Shown: positions 35,150 to 45,140, numbered from the stretch's first letter. The stretch: 64,000 bases of DNA from Burkholderiaceae bacterium (GCA_027493945.1 JAOSJU010000002.1:62001-126000), one strand, 5' to 3'. Made by a program: numbers and translations. Notes: a model not told the origin generated them from the letters alone.

Positions 35150-36460
35150 ATGAGCTGGAAGATCAGTCGACGCCGTCTGATGGGATACGCGGCCGCAACG
35201 GCAGCTGGCATCGGTGGGGCACATGGCCCGGCACGCGCGGCCGGCAAGCCCATCAGGATCGGGATCGTGGGGCCCATGAAATACGTGCAGGGCGAGCACT
35301 CCTGGTACGGCGCGGAGATCGCCGCCGAAGAGATCAATGCGGGCGGCGGCATCAACGTCAATGGCACGAAGCACCCGATCGAGCTCGTTCGGGTGGATAC
35401 GAACGAGATCCTCAGCACCGTGGACGCGACGTCGGCGGTCGAGCGTGCCATCACGATCTCCAAGGTGAACTTCCTCGTCGGGGGGGCAAGTTCCTCGGCA
35501 ATCATGGCGATGCAGGAGGTCGCCATGGACTACAAGACCATCTTTCTGCTCGGAGGATCCGGCTCTCATCCCGAGATCACCGCGCGAGTGGGCCGGAACT
35601 ACGCACGATACAAGTATTTCTTCCGCCCATCGCCGATATCGGCCACTTATATCGTCGACATGGTCGTGGAGAGCGCGTTGGAGCTCGGCCGCATCATCAG
35701 GCGGGACCTCGGCATCGCGCGGCCGAAAGTGGCCTTGCTTTTCGAAGAGGCGAAATGGCTCGATTCCCAGATCCCCGCCTACCAGAAGATATTCCCCGAA
35801 AAGGGGATGGATGTGGTCGGTCTCTGGAGAATGTCGATCAAGGACCTTGACGTGTCCGCCCAGCTCGGTGCGATCCGCGCTGCAGGCGCGCAGATCCTGA
35901 TCCCGATGACGTCCGGACCCGTGGCGATTCCGGTCTACAGGCAGATCGGCGAGCTCCAGATCCCGGTCGCCGTAACAGGCGTCAACGTCGAGGCGGAGGG
36001 CGCGAAATTCTGGGAAGCAACCGGAGGATCGGCAGCGTACCTCGGCGTGACCCTGACATCGTCGTCGGCGCCGTTCTCGAAGCGCACCGTACCTTTCGTC
36101 GAAAAATTCAGGAAGAAGCACGGCGTAAATCCGATCCTGACCGCCGCGGGCAGCTACAACGCGATCCTGCCGCTTGCCGAAGCCATCGAGCGTGCAAAGA
36201 CGATCGAGGCGGACGCCGTCGTGCCGGAACTCGAGAAGACGGACTTCGACGGCACCTCAGGCCGACTCGTGTTTGACAAGAACCACGACGTGCGATACGG
36301 GTCGGGCTACTCTGGCGCATCGGCAGGACAATGGTTGCCGCCGAACGGCGAGTCGGTCATATGGTGGGCGACGAAACGATCGGACGGTAGCGCTGTGCCG
36401 GGCTTGGTCGAATACAAGTTGCCGCCTTGGATGGTCACCCATTGGAAGAAGGCCGGCTAG
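35150..36460 (+). CDS. Periplasmic ligand-binding protein of Liv-type ABC transporter
   Basis: 436 residues; MSWKISRRRLMGYAAATAAG is a twin-arginine-type signal, cleaved probably after GPARAA. Mature protein is a type I periplasmic binding fold: IRIGIVGPMKYVQGEHSWYG, AAEEINAGGGINVNGTKHPI, LVGGASSSAIMAMQEVAMDY. Captures the substrate for LivHMGF. AGAGAGGAGA precedes the start. The ligand is unknown; Tat export and overall divergence from LivJ/LivK fit a non-amino-acid ligand, by analogy with aromatic-acid-binding homologues. Confidence 0.88.
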   Translation: MSWKISRRRLMGYAAATAAGIGGAHGPARAAGKPIRIGIVGPMKYVQGEHSWYGAEIAAEEINAGGGINVNGTKHPIELVRVDTNEILSTVDATSAVERAITISKVNFLVGGASSSAIMAMQEVAMDYKTIFLLGGSGSHPEITARVGRNYARYKYFFRPSPISATYIVDMVVESALELGRIIRRDLGIARPKVALLFEEAKWLDSQIPAYQKIFPEKGMDVVGLWRMSIKDLDVSAQLGAIRAAGAQILIPMTSGPVAIPVYRQIGELQIPVAVTGVNVEAEGAKFWEATGGSAAYLGVTLTSSSAPFSKRTVPFVEKFRKKHGVNPILTAAGSYNAILPLAEAIERAKTIEADAVVPELEKTDFDGTSGRLVFDKNHDVRYGSGYSGASAGQWLPPNGESVIWWATKRSDGSAVPGLVEYKLPPWMVTHWKKAG

Positions 36461-36466
36461 CCGTGC

Positions 36467-36496
36467 TCGATCACGGAGCGTGAACCCCGTGATCGA
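36467..36496 (+). terminator. Stem-loop after the transporter operon
   Basis: TCGATCACGG and CCGTGATCGA form a perfect 10-bp stem with a 10-nt loop, starting 7 nt after the binding-protein stop. There is no T run, so it is either a Rho-assisted terminator or an RNA-stabilising 3' end. The following SDR gene may have its own promoter in the next 110 nt; no convincing one was found. Confidence 0.55.
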
Positions 36497-36610
36497 ACAT
36501 CCGGAGGACGATGTGGCGTAGTGCACGACACCTGTATTCCATTAGAAGAATATGCACCTGCGCATGGCTCGGTGCTTGATCTCGACAATTGAGGCTCATC
36601 CGGAGAGGAA

Positions 36611-37495
36611 ATGAAATATCGGTCCGTATTTCGGCCAGGTCTGTTCGAGAACAACGTTTTTGTCGTGACAGGCGGCGGAAGCGGCATCGGACGCTGCATC
36701 GCACACGAACTCGCTTCGCTTGGGGCTCGAATCGCACTTATTGGCAGAACCCGGGAGAAGCTCGAGCGCGTGCGCGAGGAACTCGGCGCCGACGACCGCC
36801 TTGTCATGACGCACGCCTGCGACCTGCGCAACGAGGAGGCCGTCGTCGCCGCTGTCTCGGCCGTGCTCCGATGGGCAGGAAGGATCAATGGCCCGGTGAA
36901 CAACGCGGGCGGGCAGTTTCCTTCTGAGCTGAAGAACCTCAGTCTGAACGGCTGGAACGCGGTGATCGCCAACAACATGACCGCAACGTTTCTCATGTCG
37001 CGGGAAGGATACCGACAGTGGATGTGTGAGCACGGCGGTTCAATCGTGAACATCGGAGCGGACTGGGAACTCGGGATGCCAGGGATGGGCCACAACGGAG
37101 CGGCTCGCGCTGGGCAATGCAACTTCACGATGACGGCCTCGGTCGAATGGGCACATGCCGGGGTCCGTGTGAACCATGTCGTTCCCGGCTTCATCGCGTC
37201 GTCGGGCCTCGACACGTACCCCGAGCACGCACATGAAGTGCTACGAAATGTCCGAAGTCACGTACCTTTGAAGCGGCACGGAAACGAATCCGAGGTATCG
37301 GCTGCAGTTGCTTTCTTGCTGTCCGAGGCTGCCAGCTACATTACCGGCGCCAGCATCCGCATCGATGGCGGGCTTCACAACAACAGCCGCTCCTCCTTCT
37401 ACGAGGTACCGGATCATTCGCGATCGATCCCGTATTCCGGCTTCCCTTTGTATCGTCCCCCAAGCGTGCTCGCATCGGATCATTCGGCTGGATGA
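36611..37495 (+). CDS. SDR-family oxidoreductase, enoyl-CoA reductase-like, atypical active site
   Basis: 294 residues. Cofactor motif FVVTGGGSGIGRCIAHELAS and NNAG motif PVNNAGGQFPSELKNLSL. The usual Tyr-x3-Lys is replaced: GMGHNGAARAGQCNFTMTAS has His and Arg at those places, as in peroxisomal trans-2-enoyl-CoA reductase (PECR) and dienoyl-CoA reductase relatives. C-terminal ITGASIRIDGGLHNNSRS then a 30-residue extension. Starts ATG with GGAGAGGAA immediately upstream. Reduction of an enoyl-CoA pathway intermediate is plausible. Last intact gene of the island. Confidence 0.85.
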   Translation: MKYRSVFRPGLFENNVFVVTGGGSGIGRCIAHELASLGARIALIGRTREKLERVREELGADDRLVMTHACDLRNEEAVVAAVSAVLRWAGRINGPVNNAGGQFPSELKNLSLNGWNAVIANNMTATFLMSREGYRQWMCEHGGSIVNIGADWELGMPGMGHNGAARAGQCNFTMTASVEWAHAGVRVNHVVPGFIASSGLDTYPEHAHEVLRNVRSHVPLKRHGNESEVSAAVAFLLSEAASYITGASIRIDGGLHNNSRSSFYEVPDHSRSIPYSGFPLYRPPSVLASDHSAG

Positions 37496-37610
37496 TGGCC
37501 ATGCCGGGATGGGTAATGGAGCGACATCTCCAGGCACAATGAAGTACTGAAACGCAGCGAATTGGGTGCGCCGCTCAACAAAGGGCACAATGAATCGTCT
37601 TGAACGGGGC

Positions 37611-37862
37611 CTCACCGGCGACGGCGGCGCCAGCCACTTCCTCGCGACCCGCCTGCCCTACCCGCTCGCCTACGAATTGCTGGCCAGCGGCCAGCCGATC
37701 GGCGCGCCGCGCCTGCACGCGCTGGGGCTGGTGAACGCACTGGCGGCACACGAGCGCGACAACTTCGTCGCGGCGCTGTTTCACGACGACGGCGGCGAAG
37801 GCATCGAGGCCTTCCTCGCCCGGCGCCCGCCGCGCTTCGAACGCGACGCGGGCGGCCGCTGA
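37611..37862 (+). pseudogene. Truncated enoyl-CoA hydratase remnant (right copy of island-flanking duplication)
   Basis: In-frame remnant of the hydratase at 18618-19415: GDGGASHFLATRLPYPLAYE onward, ending ERDAGGR at the same stop. It lacks the N-terminal two thirds and 43 codons within the remaining part. Its final 120 nt (37751-37870, 8 past the stop) are identical to 19304-19423; the upstream part differs at about one base in 14. Track ORF 37566-37862 includes unrelated upstream codons. The duplicate end marks the right edge of the island. Confidence 0.9.
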
Positions 37863-37890
37863 ATGCACTGTCCCCTTGCACGGAGGATCC

Positions 37891-38994
37891 GTGGCTGATG
37901 ATCCGTCCACCGCCGGTGCCGCCGACAACGACGCCGCCCACAGCGGCACCGTCGCGGTTCCCGAGCGTCATCGCGTCGACGCCGATGCGCTGTCGGCCTG
38001 GCTGCGCGAACACCTGCCCGGCTTCGCCGGACCCCTGACGATCGAACTGCTCGAGGGCGGGCAGTCGAACCCCACCTACCGGCTGTCCACGCCAGGCGCG
38101 GCGTACGTGATGCGCGCCAAGCCCGGGCCCGTCGCGAAGCTGCTGCCCTCCGCACACGCGATCGAGCGCGAATACCGGGTGCTCGCGGCGCTCGCCGGAA
38201 CCGGCATTCCGGTGGCGCGCGTGCACGCGCTGTGCGAAGACGAATCGGTGATCGGGCGCGCCTTCTACATCATGGAGTACGTCGAAGGCCGCGTGCTCTG
38301 GGAGCAGTCGCTTCCGGGCGTGTCGAACTCCGAGCGCAGCGCGATCTACGACGAAATGAACCGGGTGATCGCCGCGCTGCACACGGTCGACTACGCGGCG
38401 ATCGGCCTGCGCGACTTCGGCAAGCCGGGCAACTACTTCACGCGCCAGATCGGCCGCTGGAGCCGGCAGTACCAAGCCTCGGAGACCGAGCCGATCGACG
38501 CGATGAACCGGCTGATCGAATGGCTGCCGCAGCACGTGCCGCCGGGCGACGAGACCTCGATCGTGCACGGCGACTTCCGGCTCGACAACCTGATCTTCGA
38601 TCGCCGCGAGCCGCGCATCCGCGCGATCCTCGACTGGGAGCTGTCGACGCTGGGGCACCCGCTCGCCGATTTCTCGTACCACTGCATGGCCTGGCACATC
38701 GCGCCGGGGCAGTTCCGCGGCATCGCCGGGCTCGACCACGCGGCGCTCGGCATCCCGGCCGAGCGCGACTACGTGCAGGCGTATTGCCGGCGCACCGGGC
38801 GCGACCCGGCAGCCACGCTCGCGCACTGGGATTTCTACCTCGCCTACAACATGTTCCGGCTCGCGGCGATCCTGCAGGGAATCATGAAGCGCGCGGTCGA
38901 CGGCACGGCCGCGAGCGCGCAGGCGATCGACGCGGGACGGCGTGCGCGCCCGCTCGCCGAAATGGGTTGGGACATCGCGCAGCGCGTGCGCTGA
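37891..38994 (+). CDS. APH-family phosphotransferase (ACAD10/11 kinase-like)
   Basis: Aminoglycoside-phosphotransferase fold, 367 residues. Kinase loop [15 protein letters not shown] (HGD for HxD catalytic) and [20 protein letters not shown] for the metal-binding Asp. N-terminal [17 protein letters not shown] is the nucleotide region. In ACAD10/11 this type of domain phosphorylates 4-hydroxyacyl-CoA before elimination; pairing with the acyl-CoA dehydrogenase just downstream supports that role by analogy. GTG start with GGAGG 4 nt upstream. Before the island arrived this gene would have lain about 30 nt behind the enoyl-CoA hydratase. Confidence 0.88.
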   Translation: MADDPSTAGAADNDAAHSGTVAVPERHRVDADALSAWLREHLPGFAGPLTIELLEGGQSNPTYRLSTPGAAYVMRAKPGPVAKLLPSAHAIEREYRVLAALAGTGIPVARVHALCEDESVIGRAFYIMEYVEGRVLWEQSLPGVSNSERSAIYDEMNRVIAALHTVDYAAIGLRDFGKPGNYFTRQIGRWSRQYQASETEPIDAMNRLIEWLPQHVPPGDETSIVHGDFRLDNLIFDRREPRIRAILDWELSTLGHPLADFSYHCMAWHIAPGQFRGIAGLDHAALGIPAERDYVQAYCRRTGRDPAATLAHWDFYLAYNMFRLAAILQGIMKRAVDGTAASAQAIDAGRRARPLAEMGWDIAQRVR

Positions 38995-39008
38995 CACAGG
39001 AGAACGCC

Positions 39009-40268
<1,260 letters not shown>

Positions 40269-40305
40269 TCGTGGCACCTGAGCGTAGCACCTGAGGACGG
40301 CCGTC

Positions 40306-40998
40306 ATGATCGACCTCTACACCTGGCCGACGCCCAACGGGCACAAGGTCCACATCATGCTCGAGGAGTGCGGCCTGCCGTACGCCGTGCATGCGGTGGA
40401 CATCCGCGCCGGCGAGCAGTTCTCGCCCCGGTTCCTGGAGATCAGCCCGAACAACAGGATCCCGGCGATCGTCGACAGCGACGGCCCCGACGGCCGACCG
40501 ATCTCGCTGTTCGAGTCCGGCGCGATCCTCGTCTACCTCGCCGGCAAGACCGGCAGGTTCCTGCCGCGCAGCACGCGCGGCAAGTACGAGGTCTTGCAGT
40601 GGCTGATGTTCCAGATGGGCGGAATCGGCCCGATGCTCGGCCAGGCGCACCACTTCCGCATCTATGCGCCCGAGCCGATCGCCTATGCGATCGACCGCTA
40701 CACCAACGAGGCCGCGCGGCTGTATCGCGTCCTCGACCGGCGGCTCGAAGCCACCGGCGCGTATCTCGGCGGACGCCAGTATTCCATCGCCGACATCTCG
40801 ACCTGGCCCTGGATACGCTCGCACGCCAACCAGGGCATCGACCCGGCCGACTATCCCGGCGTGAAGCGCTGGTACGAGGCGATCGGCAAGCGGGCCGCGG
40901 TGGTGCGTGCGCTCACGGTGCTGGCCGACCGGCGCAAGCCGCTGGATGACAAGGGCCGCGAGAACCTGTTCGGGGCCACCCAGTACGCGCGGCGCTGA
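40306..40998 (+). CDS. Glutathione S-transferase family protein (YfcG/Ure2p-like)
   Basis: 230 residues. N-terminal thioredoxin-fold: LYTWPTPNGHKVHIMLEECG with Thr/Asn at the glutathione site, ISPNNRIPAIVD with the cis-Pro and SLFESGAILVYLAGK; C-terminal helices include YSIADISTWPWIRS. This is the nu-class (YfcG) signature, which acts as a disulfide-bond reductase in E. coli. 37 nt after the acyl-CoA dehydrogenase, same strand. Confidence 0.9.
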   Translation: MIDLYTWPTPNGHKVHIMLEECGLPYAVHAVDIRAGEQFSPRFLEISPNNRIPAIVDSDGPDGRPISLFESGAILVYLAGKTGRFLPRSTRGKYEVLQWLMFQMGGIGPMLGQAHHFRIYAPEPIAYAIDRYTNEAARLYRVLDRRLEATGAYLGGRQYSIADISTWPWIRSHANQGIDPADYPGVKRWYEAIGKRAAVVRALTVLADRRKPLDDKGRENLFGATQYARR

Positions 40999-41022
40999 AG
41001 CGCCGCAGCCTGTGAACAGGCG

Positions 41023-41547
41023 CTACTGCAGCGTTTCCTTCGCGGCGGCGGGCAGCGGGAACGAGAACACGTCGATGCCCTCGTCCTCGAGCTCGGCGCG
41101 CTGCTCGCGGGTCGCCACGCCGCGGATGCCGCGCTCGGGTGCCTCGTTGTAGTGGATGCGCCTCGCCTCGTCGGCAAAACGCTCGCCGACGTCTTCGGTG
41201 TTCTCGGCCAGGTGCCGGGCCATCTTCATCCACAGCGCCTGCAGCTGCTGCGGCGTGGGCATCGCCGCGGCGACCTCCCCGCCCTTCTGGCCCTTCTCGT
41301 CCTTCCGGTCCTTCTGGTCCTTCCGGCCCTTCTCTTCCATGTCGCGCGCGGACTGCGCCTGCGGCCGCGGTTCGGGCGCCGAGGACAGGTTCAGGCGCGG
41401 CGCGCTCGGCATCCGGCGCACCGCCCGGCTCGTACAGACCGGGCATTCGACGAAGCCGCGCCCGAGCTGCTCGTCGAACGCTTGCGTCGACCCGAACCAG
41501 CCCTCGAAACGGTGGTCGTGCTCGCAGGCGAGATCGAAGACTTTCAT
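41023..41547 (-). CDS. DUF1178 family protein
   Basis: 174 residues. N-terminal MKVFDLACEHDHRFEGWFGS with FVECPVCTSRAVRRMPSAP, a rubredoxin-like pair of Cys sites that may bind metal; C-terminal conserved core HYNEAPERGIRGVATREQ. Between them is a low-complexity charged stretch (GRKDQKDRKDEKGQKG) encoded by imperfect 9-nt repeats at about 41281-41335. Function unknown. Convergent with the GST gene and divergent from mnmH. Confidence 0.9.
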   Translation of the reverse strand: MKVFDLACEHDHRFEGWFGSTQAFDEQLGRGFVECPVCTSRAVRRMPSAPRLNLSSAPEPRPQAQSARDMEEKGRKDQKDRKDEKGQKGGEVAAAMPTPQQLQALWMKMARHLAENTEDVGERFADEARRIHYNEAPERGIRGVATREQRAELEDEGIDVFSFPLPAAAKETLQ

Positions 41548-41601
41548 CGTGGGGTTCCCTTGTGGCTATTGTACGTGGCGGACGGGCCCATCGGGCGCTG
41601 C

Positions 41602-41607
41602 TAGAAT
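41602..41607 (+). promoter_or_regulatory. -10 element of mnmH
   Basis: TAGAAT 50 nt upstream of the mnmH ATG, in the divergent region shared with the DUF1178 gene. A clear -35 is not seen. Confidence 0.35.
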
Positions 41608-41657
41608 CGCCCGCACCTGCCGCCATCGGCCGGTGCCCGCCCCGGTGCGTTGCCTCG

Positions 41658-42722
41658 ATGAAAGACCCGCTGCTGCTCCCGATCGACGAGGCCGTCGCCC
41701 GGCTCGACGACTTCGACGCCATCGTCGACGCGCGCAGCCCTTCCGAATTCGCCGAAGACCATCTGCCCGGCGCGCTCAACGCGCCGGTGCTCGACGACGC
41801 GCAACGCGCGCAGGTCGGAACGATCCACAAGCAGCATTCGGCCTTCGAGGCGCGGCGCACCGGCGCGGCGATCGTCGCACGCAACGTCGGTTCGCTGATC
41901 GAGCAGCTGTTCGCCGATCGACCGCACGACTGGCGCCCGCTGGTGTACTGCTGGCGCGGCGGCAACCGCTCCGGCGCGCTGGCCACCGTCTTTGCACGCA
42001 TCGGCTGGCGCACCGCGGTGATCGACGGCGGCTATCGCGCGTTCCGGCGCCGCGTGCTCGACGACCTCGGGCACTGGCCGGCCGAGCTTCGCGTGCGCGT
42101 GCTGGCCGGGCGCACCGGCACCGGCAAGAGCCTGGTGCTGCAGCGACTGGCCGCGGCAGGCGCGCAGGTGCTCGATCTCGAGGCGATCGCCCGTCACCGC
42201 GGCTCGGTGCTCGGCCCCATGCCCGGCGCGCCGCAGCCGTCGCAGAAGGGCTTCGAGACCGGCCTGTGGGACGCGATCCGACGCCTCGATCGCACGCGCC
42301 CGGTGTTCGTCGAATCCGAGAGCCGTCGCGTCGGCCGCTGCCACGTGCCCGACGCGTTGATCGCGGCGATGCGCTCGGCGCCCTGCATCCGCCTGGACGC
42401 CGGCATGCCGGTGCGCGCCGCGCTGCTGCTGCGCGAATACCGTCACTTCGTCGACGACCCGGCGCTGCTGTTCGAGCGCCTCGAGCGGCTCACATCGCTA
42501 CACGGGCGCCGCCAGATCGAGGTCTGGAAGGCGATGGCCGATGCCTGCCGCTGGGAGGCCTTCGTCGAGTCGATGCTCGCGCAACACTACGACCCGGCCT
42601 ACGACCGTTCGATGAAGCGCAATTACCTGCGGATCGACGAAGCGCAGTCGGTGGAACTGGCCGGCGCCGACGAGCCTGCGCTGGACGAGGCGGCGCGGCG
42701 CGTGCTGGCGATCGGCCGTTAG
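41658..42722 (+). CDS. mnmH: tRNA 2-selenouridine synthase MnmH (SelU)
   Basis: Replaces the 2-thio group of wobble uridine in certain tRNAs by selenium, through a geranylated intermediate. 354 residues. Rhodanese domain with the catalytic Cys in LVYCWRGGNRSGAL, preceded by IVDARSPSEFAEDHLPGA; C-terminal P-loop domain with LAGRTGTGKSLVLQRL. Both domains and key residues are present. It implies a selenophosphate synthetase elsewhere in the genome. Monocistronic. Confidence 0.94.
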   Translation: MKDPLLLPIDEAVARLDDFDAIVDARSPSEFAEDHLPGALNAPVLDDAQRAQVGTIHKQHSAFEARRTGAAIVARNVGSLIEQLFADRPHDWRPLVYCWRGGNRSGALATVFARIGWRTAVIDGGYRAFRRRVLDDLGHWPAELRVRVLAGRTGTGKSLVLQRLAAAGAQVLDLEAIARHRGSVLGPMPGAPQPSQKGFETGLWDAIRRLDRTRPVFVESESRRVGRCHVPDALIAAMRSAPCIRLDAGMPVRAALLLREYRHFVDDPALLFERLERLTSLHGRRQIEVWKAMADACRWEAFVESMLAQHYDPAYDRSMKRNYLRIDEAQSVELAGADEPALDEAARRVLAIGR

Positions 42723-42785
42723 GGTCGACACCACGAACGGCGCCGCGCCGTCCGCAGTGTGGACAGGCGCTCGCCCCGAAAGCGG

Positions 42786-44702
42786 TCAGCGGTTTTCCGA
42801 GCCCGCCAGACGCTCGGGATGGCGAACGATCTTCGAGCGCGCCTTCACCGATTCGAGATAGTCGCCCAGCGCCTGCTGTGCATACACCTGCTGCAACTGC
42901 TGCCGATAGGTGTCGCGCCGCTGGGCCACGCGCGTTGGGTCGGGCAGGTTCACTTTCACGAGCTGGTAGATCGCATAGCCCCGCTCGCCGAGATCGGCGC
43001 CGACGAACGCGGGCAAGGGATCGGAGGCCGCGCCGAACACCGCGTCGATCGCGGCGGCCGGCGTCGCGTCGCTCGGCGCGCGCGTGACCGTGCGCGGCGC
43101 CGACAGGCCGGTGGGCGCTTCGCCGGTACGCAGCGCCTTCAGCCGCGCTTCGCCGGCCTGCACCGCGAGCTTGTGCGCCTCCTCGTGCACCACCAGCTGG
43201 CGCACCTGCGCCTTGACCGTCTCGAACGGCTTGCGCCGCGCCGGGTGGTGCTCGACGATGCGCGCCGAGACCAGCGTGTTGCCGCCCACGTCGACCGCTT
43301 CCGTATTGCGCTTGCCGGCGATCGAGTCGGCGCTGAACAGCGTGGCGAGCAGGCGCGGGTTGTTCAGCGCGTGCTCGCGAGGCAGCGCCGAGGTGCCGGA
43401 GCGTCCCACCCCGTCGGCGCTCTGCACCTGCAAGCCGAAGCGCTGCGCGGCCGGCGCCAGCGAGTCGGCCTGCTCGTAGACCAGGTTGCTGAAGGTCTCG
43501 GCCGCCTCGGCGAAGCGCGATGCGGCCTTCTGCGCGCGGATCTCGGCCTCGATCGATGCGCGCACCGATTCGAAGTCGCGCTGCGCGGCAGGCTTGATCG
43601 CGGTGAGCCTGATGACGTGGAAGCCGAACTCCGACTCCACCACGCCGCTGGTCTCGCCCTCCTTCAGCGCGAACGCGGCGTCGGCGAACGGCTTGACCAT
43701 CGTGTCGCGGGTGAAGAAACCGAGATCGCCGCCCGAAGGCGCCGAGCCCGGGTCCTGCGAATCGGCCTTGGCCAGCGCCGCGAAATCGGCGCCCGCCTTC
43801 AGTTTCGCGAGCAACTCCTCGGCCCGGGCGCGCGCCGCGTTCTTCTGCGCCTCGCTCGCGCCCGGCTCGACCCCGATCAGGATGTGGCTCGCACGGCGCT
43901 CTTCCGGCGTGCCGTAGCGCGCCTTGTTCTGCTCGTAGTAGGCGCGCGCATCCTGCTCCGACACCTCGATCTGCCTGGCCACCGCGTCGCCCGAGAGCAC
44001 CAGGTATTCGACGCGCGCGTTCTCGGGCACCTCGAAGGCCTGCGCGTTGCGCTCGTAGTACGCGAGCAGCTGTTCGTCGTTCGGATTCACCTTCGCGGCG
44101 TAGTCGTCGGTGGGAAACAGCAGCGCGCGCACCTCGCGCGTCTGCTCGCCCAGGGCGATCATCCGATCGACCAGCGAGGCCGGCACGAAAGCCGTCTGCG
44201 AGATGGCCTCGGGCAGCGTCTGCAGCGCCAGGTCGCCGCGCATTTCGCTCTCGAACATCTGCTCGCTCTTGCCCTGCGAGCGCAGCAGCTGGCGGTAGCG
44301 CTCGATGTCGAACTTGCCGTCGCTGCCGACGAGGCCGGGAATCGCGGCGATCGCGCGACGCAGCTGCTCGTCGGGCACCGCGATGCGCTGGTCGATCGCC
44401 TCGGCGAGCAGCACGCGCTGCGCAATCAGCCCGTCGAGGATCTGCGCGCGCGCGGCGTCGTTGTCGAGCATCGACGAATCGAAGCGCTCGCCCAGCATCT
44501 GGCGCAGCTGCTCGATCTGGCGGCGATGAGCCTGCTCGTATTCCTGCCGGCTGATCTTGCTCGCGCCGACGGTGGCCACCGTGCCGTCGTCGGAGAAGAA
44601 CTGGTCGTAGCCCTGGATGCCGAAGAATGCGAATGCCGGAAAGATCAGCACGAGCAGCAGGAACTGCATCAGCCGTTGGTGTTTCCTGACCGTATCGAAC
44701 AT
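42786..44702 (-). CDS. ppiD: Periplasmic chaperone/peptidyl-prolyl isomerase PpiD
   Basis: About 638 residues, inner-membrane anchored. N-terminal MFDTVRKHQRLMQFLLLVLI is the short cytoplasmic part and membrane segment, followed by a SurA-like chaperone region, a parvulin domain (RASHILIGVEPGAS to GFFTRDTMVKPFADAAFALK and GFHVIRLTAI) and a second chaperone-like C-terminal domain. Helps outer-membrane protein folding near the Sec translocon. I prefer the ATG at 44702 over the GTG at 44708 in the track. Lies downstream of the tRNA-Val/tRNA-Asp unit, after its terminator. Confidence 0.92.
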   Translation of the reverse strand: MFDTVRKHQRLMQFLLLVLIFPAFAFFGIQGYDQFFSDDGTVATVGASKISRQEYEQAHRRQIEQLRQMLGERFDSSMLDNDAARAQILDGLIAQRVLLAEAIDQRIAVPDEQLRRAIAAIPGLVGSDGKFDIERYRQLLRSQGKSEQMFESEMRGDLALQTLPEAISQTAFVPASLVDRMIALGEQTREVRALLFPTDDYAAKVNPNDEQLLAYYERNAQAFEVPENARVEYLVLSGDAVARQIEVSEQDARAYYEQNKARYGTPEERRASHILIGVEPGASEAQKNAARARAEELLAKLKAGADFAALAKADSQDPGSAPSGGDLGFFTRDTMVKPFADAAFALKEGETSGVVESEFGFHVIRLTAIKPAAQRDFESVRASIEAEIRAQKAASRFAEAAETFSNLVYEQADSLAPAAQRFGLQVQSADGVGRSGTSALPREHALNNPRLLATLFSADSIAGKRNTEAVDVGGNTLVSARIVEHHPARRKPFETVKAQVRQLVVHEEAHKLAVQAGEARLKALRTGEAPTGLSAPRTVTRAPSDATPAAAIDAVFGAASDPLPAFVGADLGERGYAIYQLVKVNLPDPTRVAQRRDTYRQQLQQVYAQQALGDYLESVKARSKIVRHPERLAGSENR

Positions 44703-44730
44703 GCGCACCTGCCAGATGAAGGCCGGATGG

Positions 44731-44760
44731 AAAAAAAAGGGCGAACTCTCGTTCGCCCTT
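44731..44760 (-). terminator. Factor-independent terminator of the tRNA-Val/tRNA-Asp transcript
   Basis: On the minus strand AAGGGCGAAC-GAGA-GTTCGCCCTT forms a perfect 10-bp stem with a 4-nt loop, directly followed by a run of eight T (A's at 44731-44738 on the plus strand). It lies just past tRNA-Asp and before ppiD. Confidence 0.92.
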
Positions 44761-44767
44761 CGGGTCT

Positions 44768-44844
44768 TGGCGGAGTGGACGGGACTCGAACCCGCGACCC
44801 CCGGCGTGACAGGCCGGTATTCTAACCGACTGAACTACCACTCC
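44768..44844 (-). tRNA. tRNA-Asp (GTC)
   Basis: Minus-strand sequence begins GGAGTGGTAGTTCAGTCGGT, has the anticodon loop CCTGTCACG (GTC) and T-arm GGGTTCGAGTCCC, and ends with an encoded CCA. The cloverleaf closes fully (acceptor GGAGTGG/CCACTCC) and closely matches E. coli tRNA-Asp. 77 nt including CCA. Confidence 0.97.
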
Positions 44845-44922
44845 TGATTCTTCGCTCTTGCTCCTTCGCTCGCCTTCGCCGCGTTGCCCGGCCCGCGTTG
44901 CTGGCCCGCGTTGCCTGGCGAT

Positions 44923-44998
44923 TGGTGGGTGCTGAGAGGTTCGAACTCCCGACCTACGCCTTGTAAGGGCGCCGCTCTACCGGCTGAGCTAGGCACCC
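44923..44998 (-). tRNA. tRNA-Val (TAC)
   Basis: Minus-strand sequence begins GGGTGCCTAGCTCAGCCGGT, anticodon loop CCTTACAAG (TAC), T-arm GGAGTTCGAACCTC, encoded CCA. Acceptor GGGTGC pairs with GCACCC. 76 nt including CCA. Cotranscribed with tRNA-Asp downstream. Confidence 0.96.
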
Positions 44999-45087
44999 CC
45001 GATCGGGGCACCGTTCGCGGGCCGGTTTCGTCCCGGTGTTTCCCGGGCTTGCCTTCCCGCATCGATCGATGCGCAGCGAAGTCGATG

Positions 45088-45117
45088 ATTATATACGAGC
45101 GGGAGCGCGTCGATCAA
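45088..45117 (-). promoter_or_regulatory. Promoter of the tRNA-Val/tRNA-Asp unit
   Basis: On the minus strand TTGATC (45117-45112), 18-nt spacer, TATAAT (45093-45088). It gives a start near 45081 and about 83 nt of 5' leader before tRNA-Val. Confidence 0.7.
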
Positions 45118-45140
45118 CCGGCCGCGCCCGCGGCGCGCCT

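Noticed and set aside
37533-37594. Direct repeat GGCACAATGAA (37533 and 37584) as an attachment or target-site duplication
   Set aside because: Both copies lie on the same side of the junction and no partner exists at the left edge.
19424-37610. Transposase, integrase or tRNA-linked integration
   Set aside because: No such gene in any frame and the nearest tRNA genes are at 44.8 kb; the island does not abut a tRNA.
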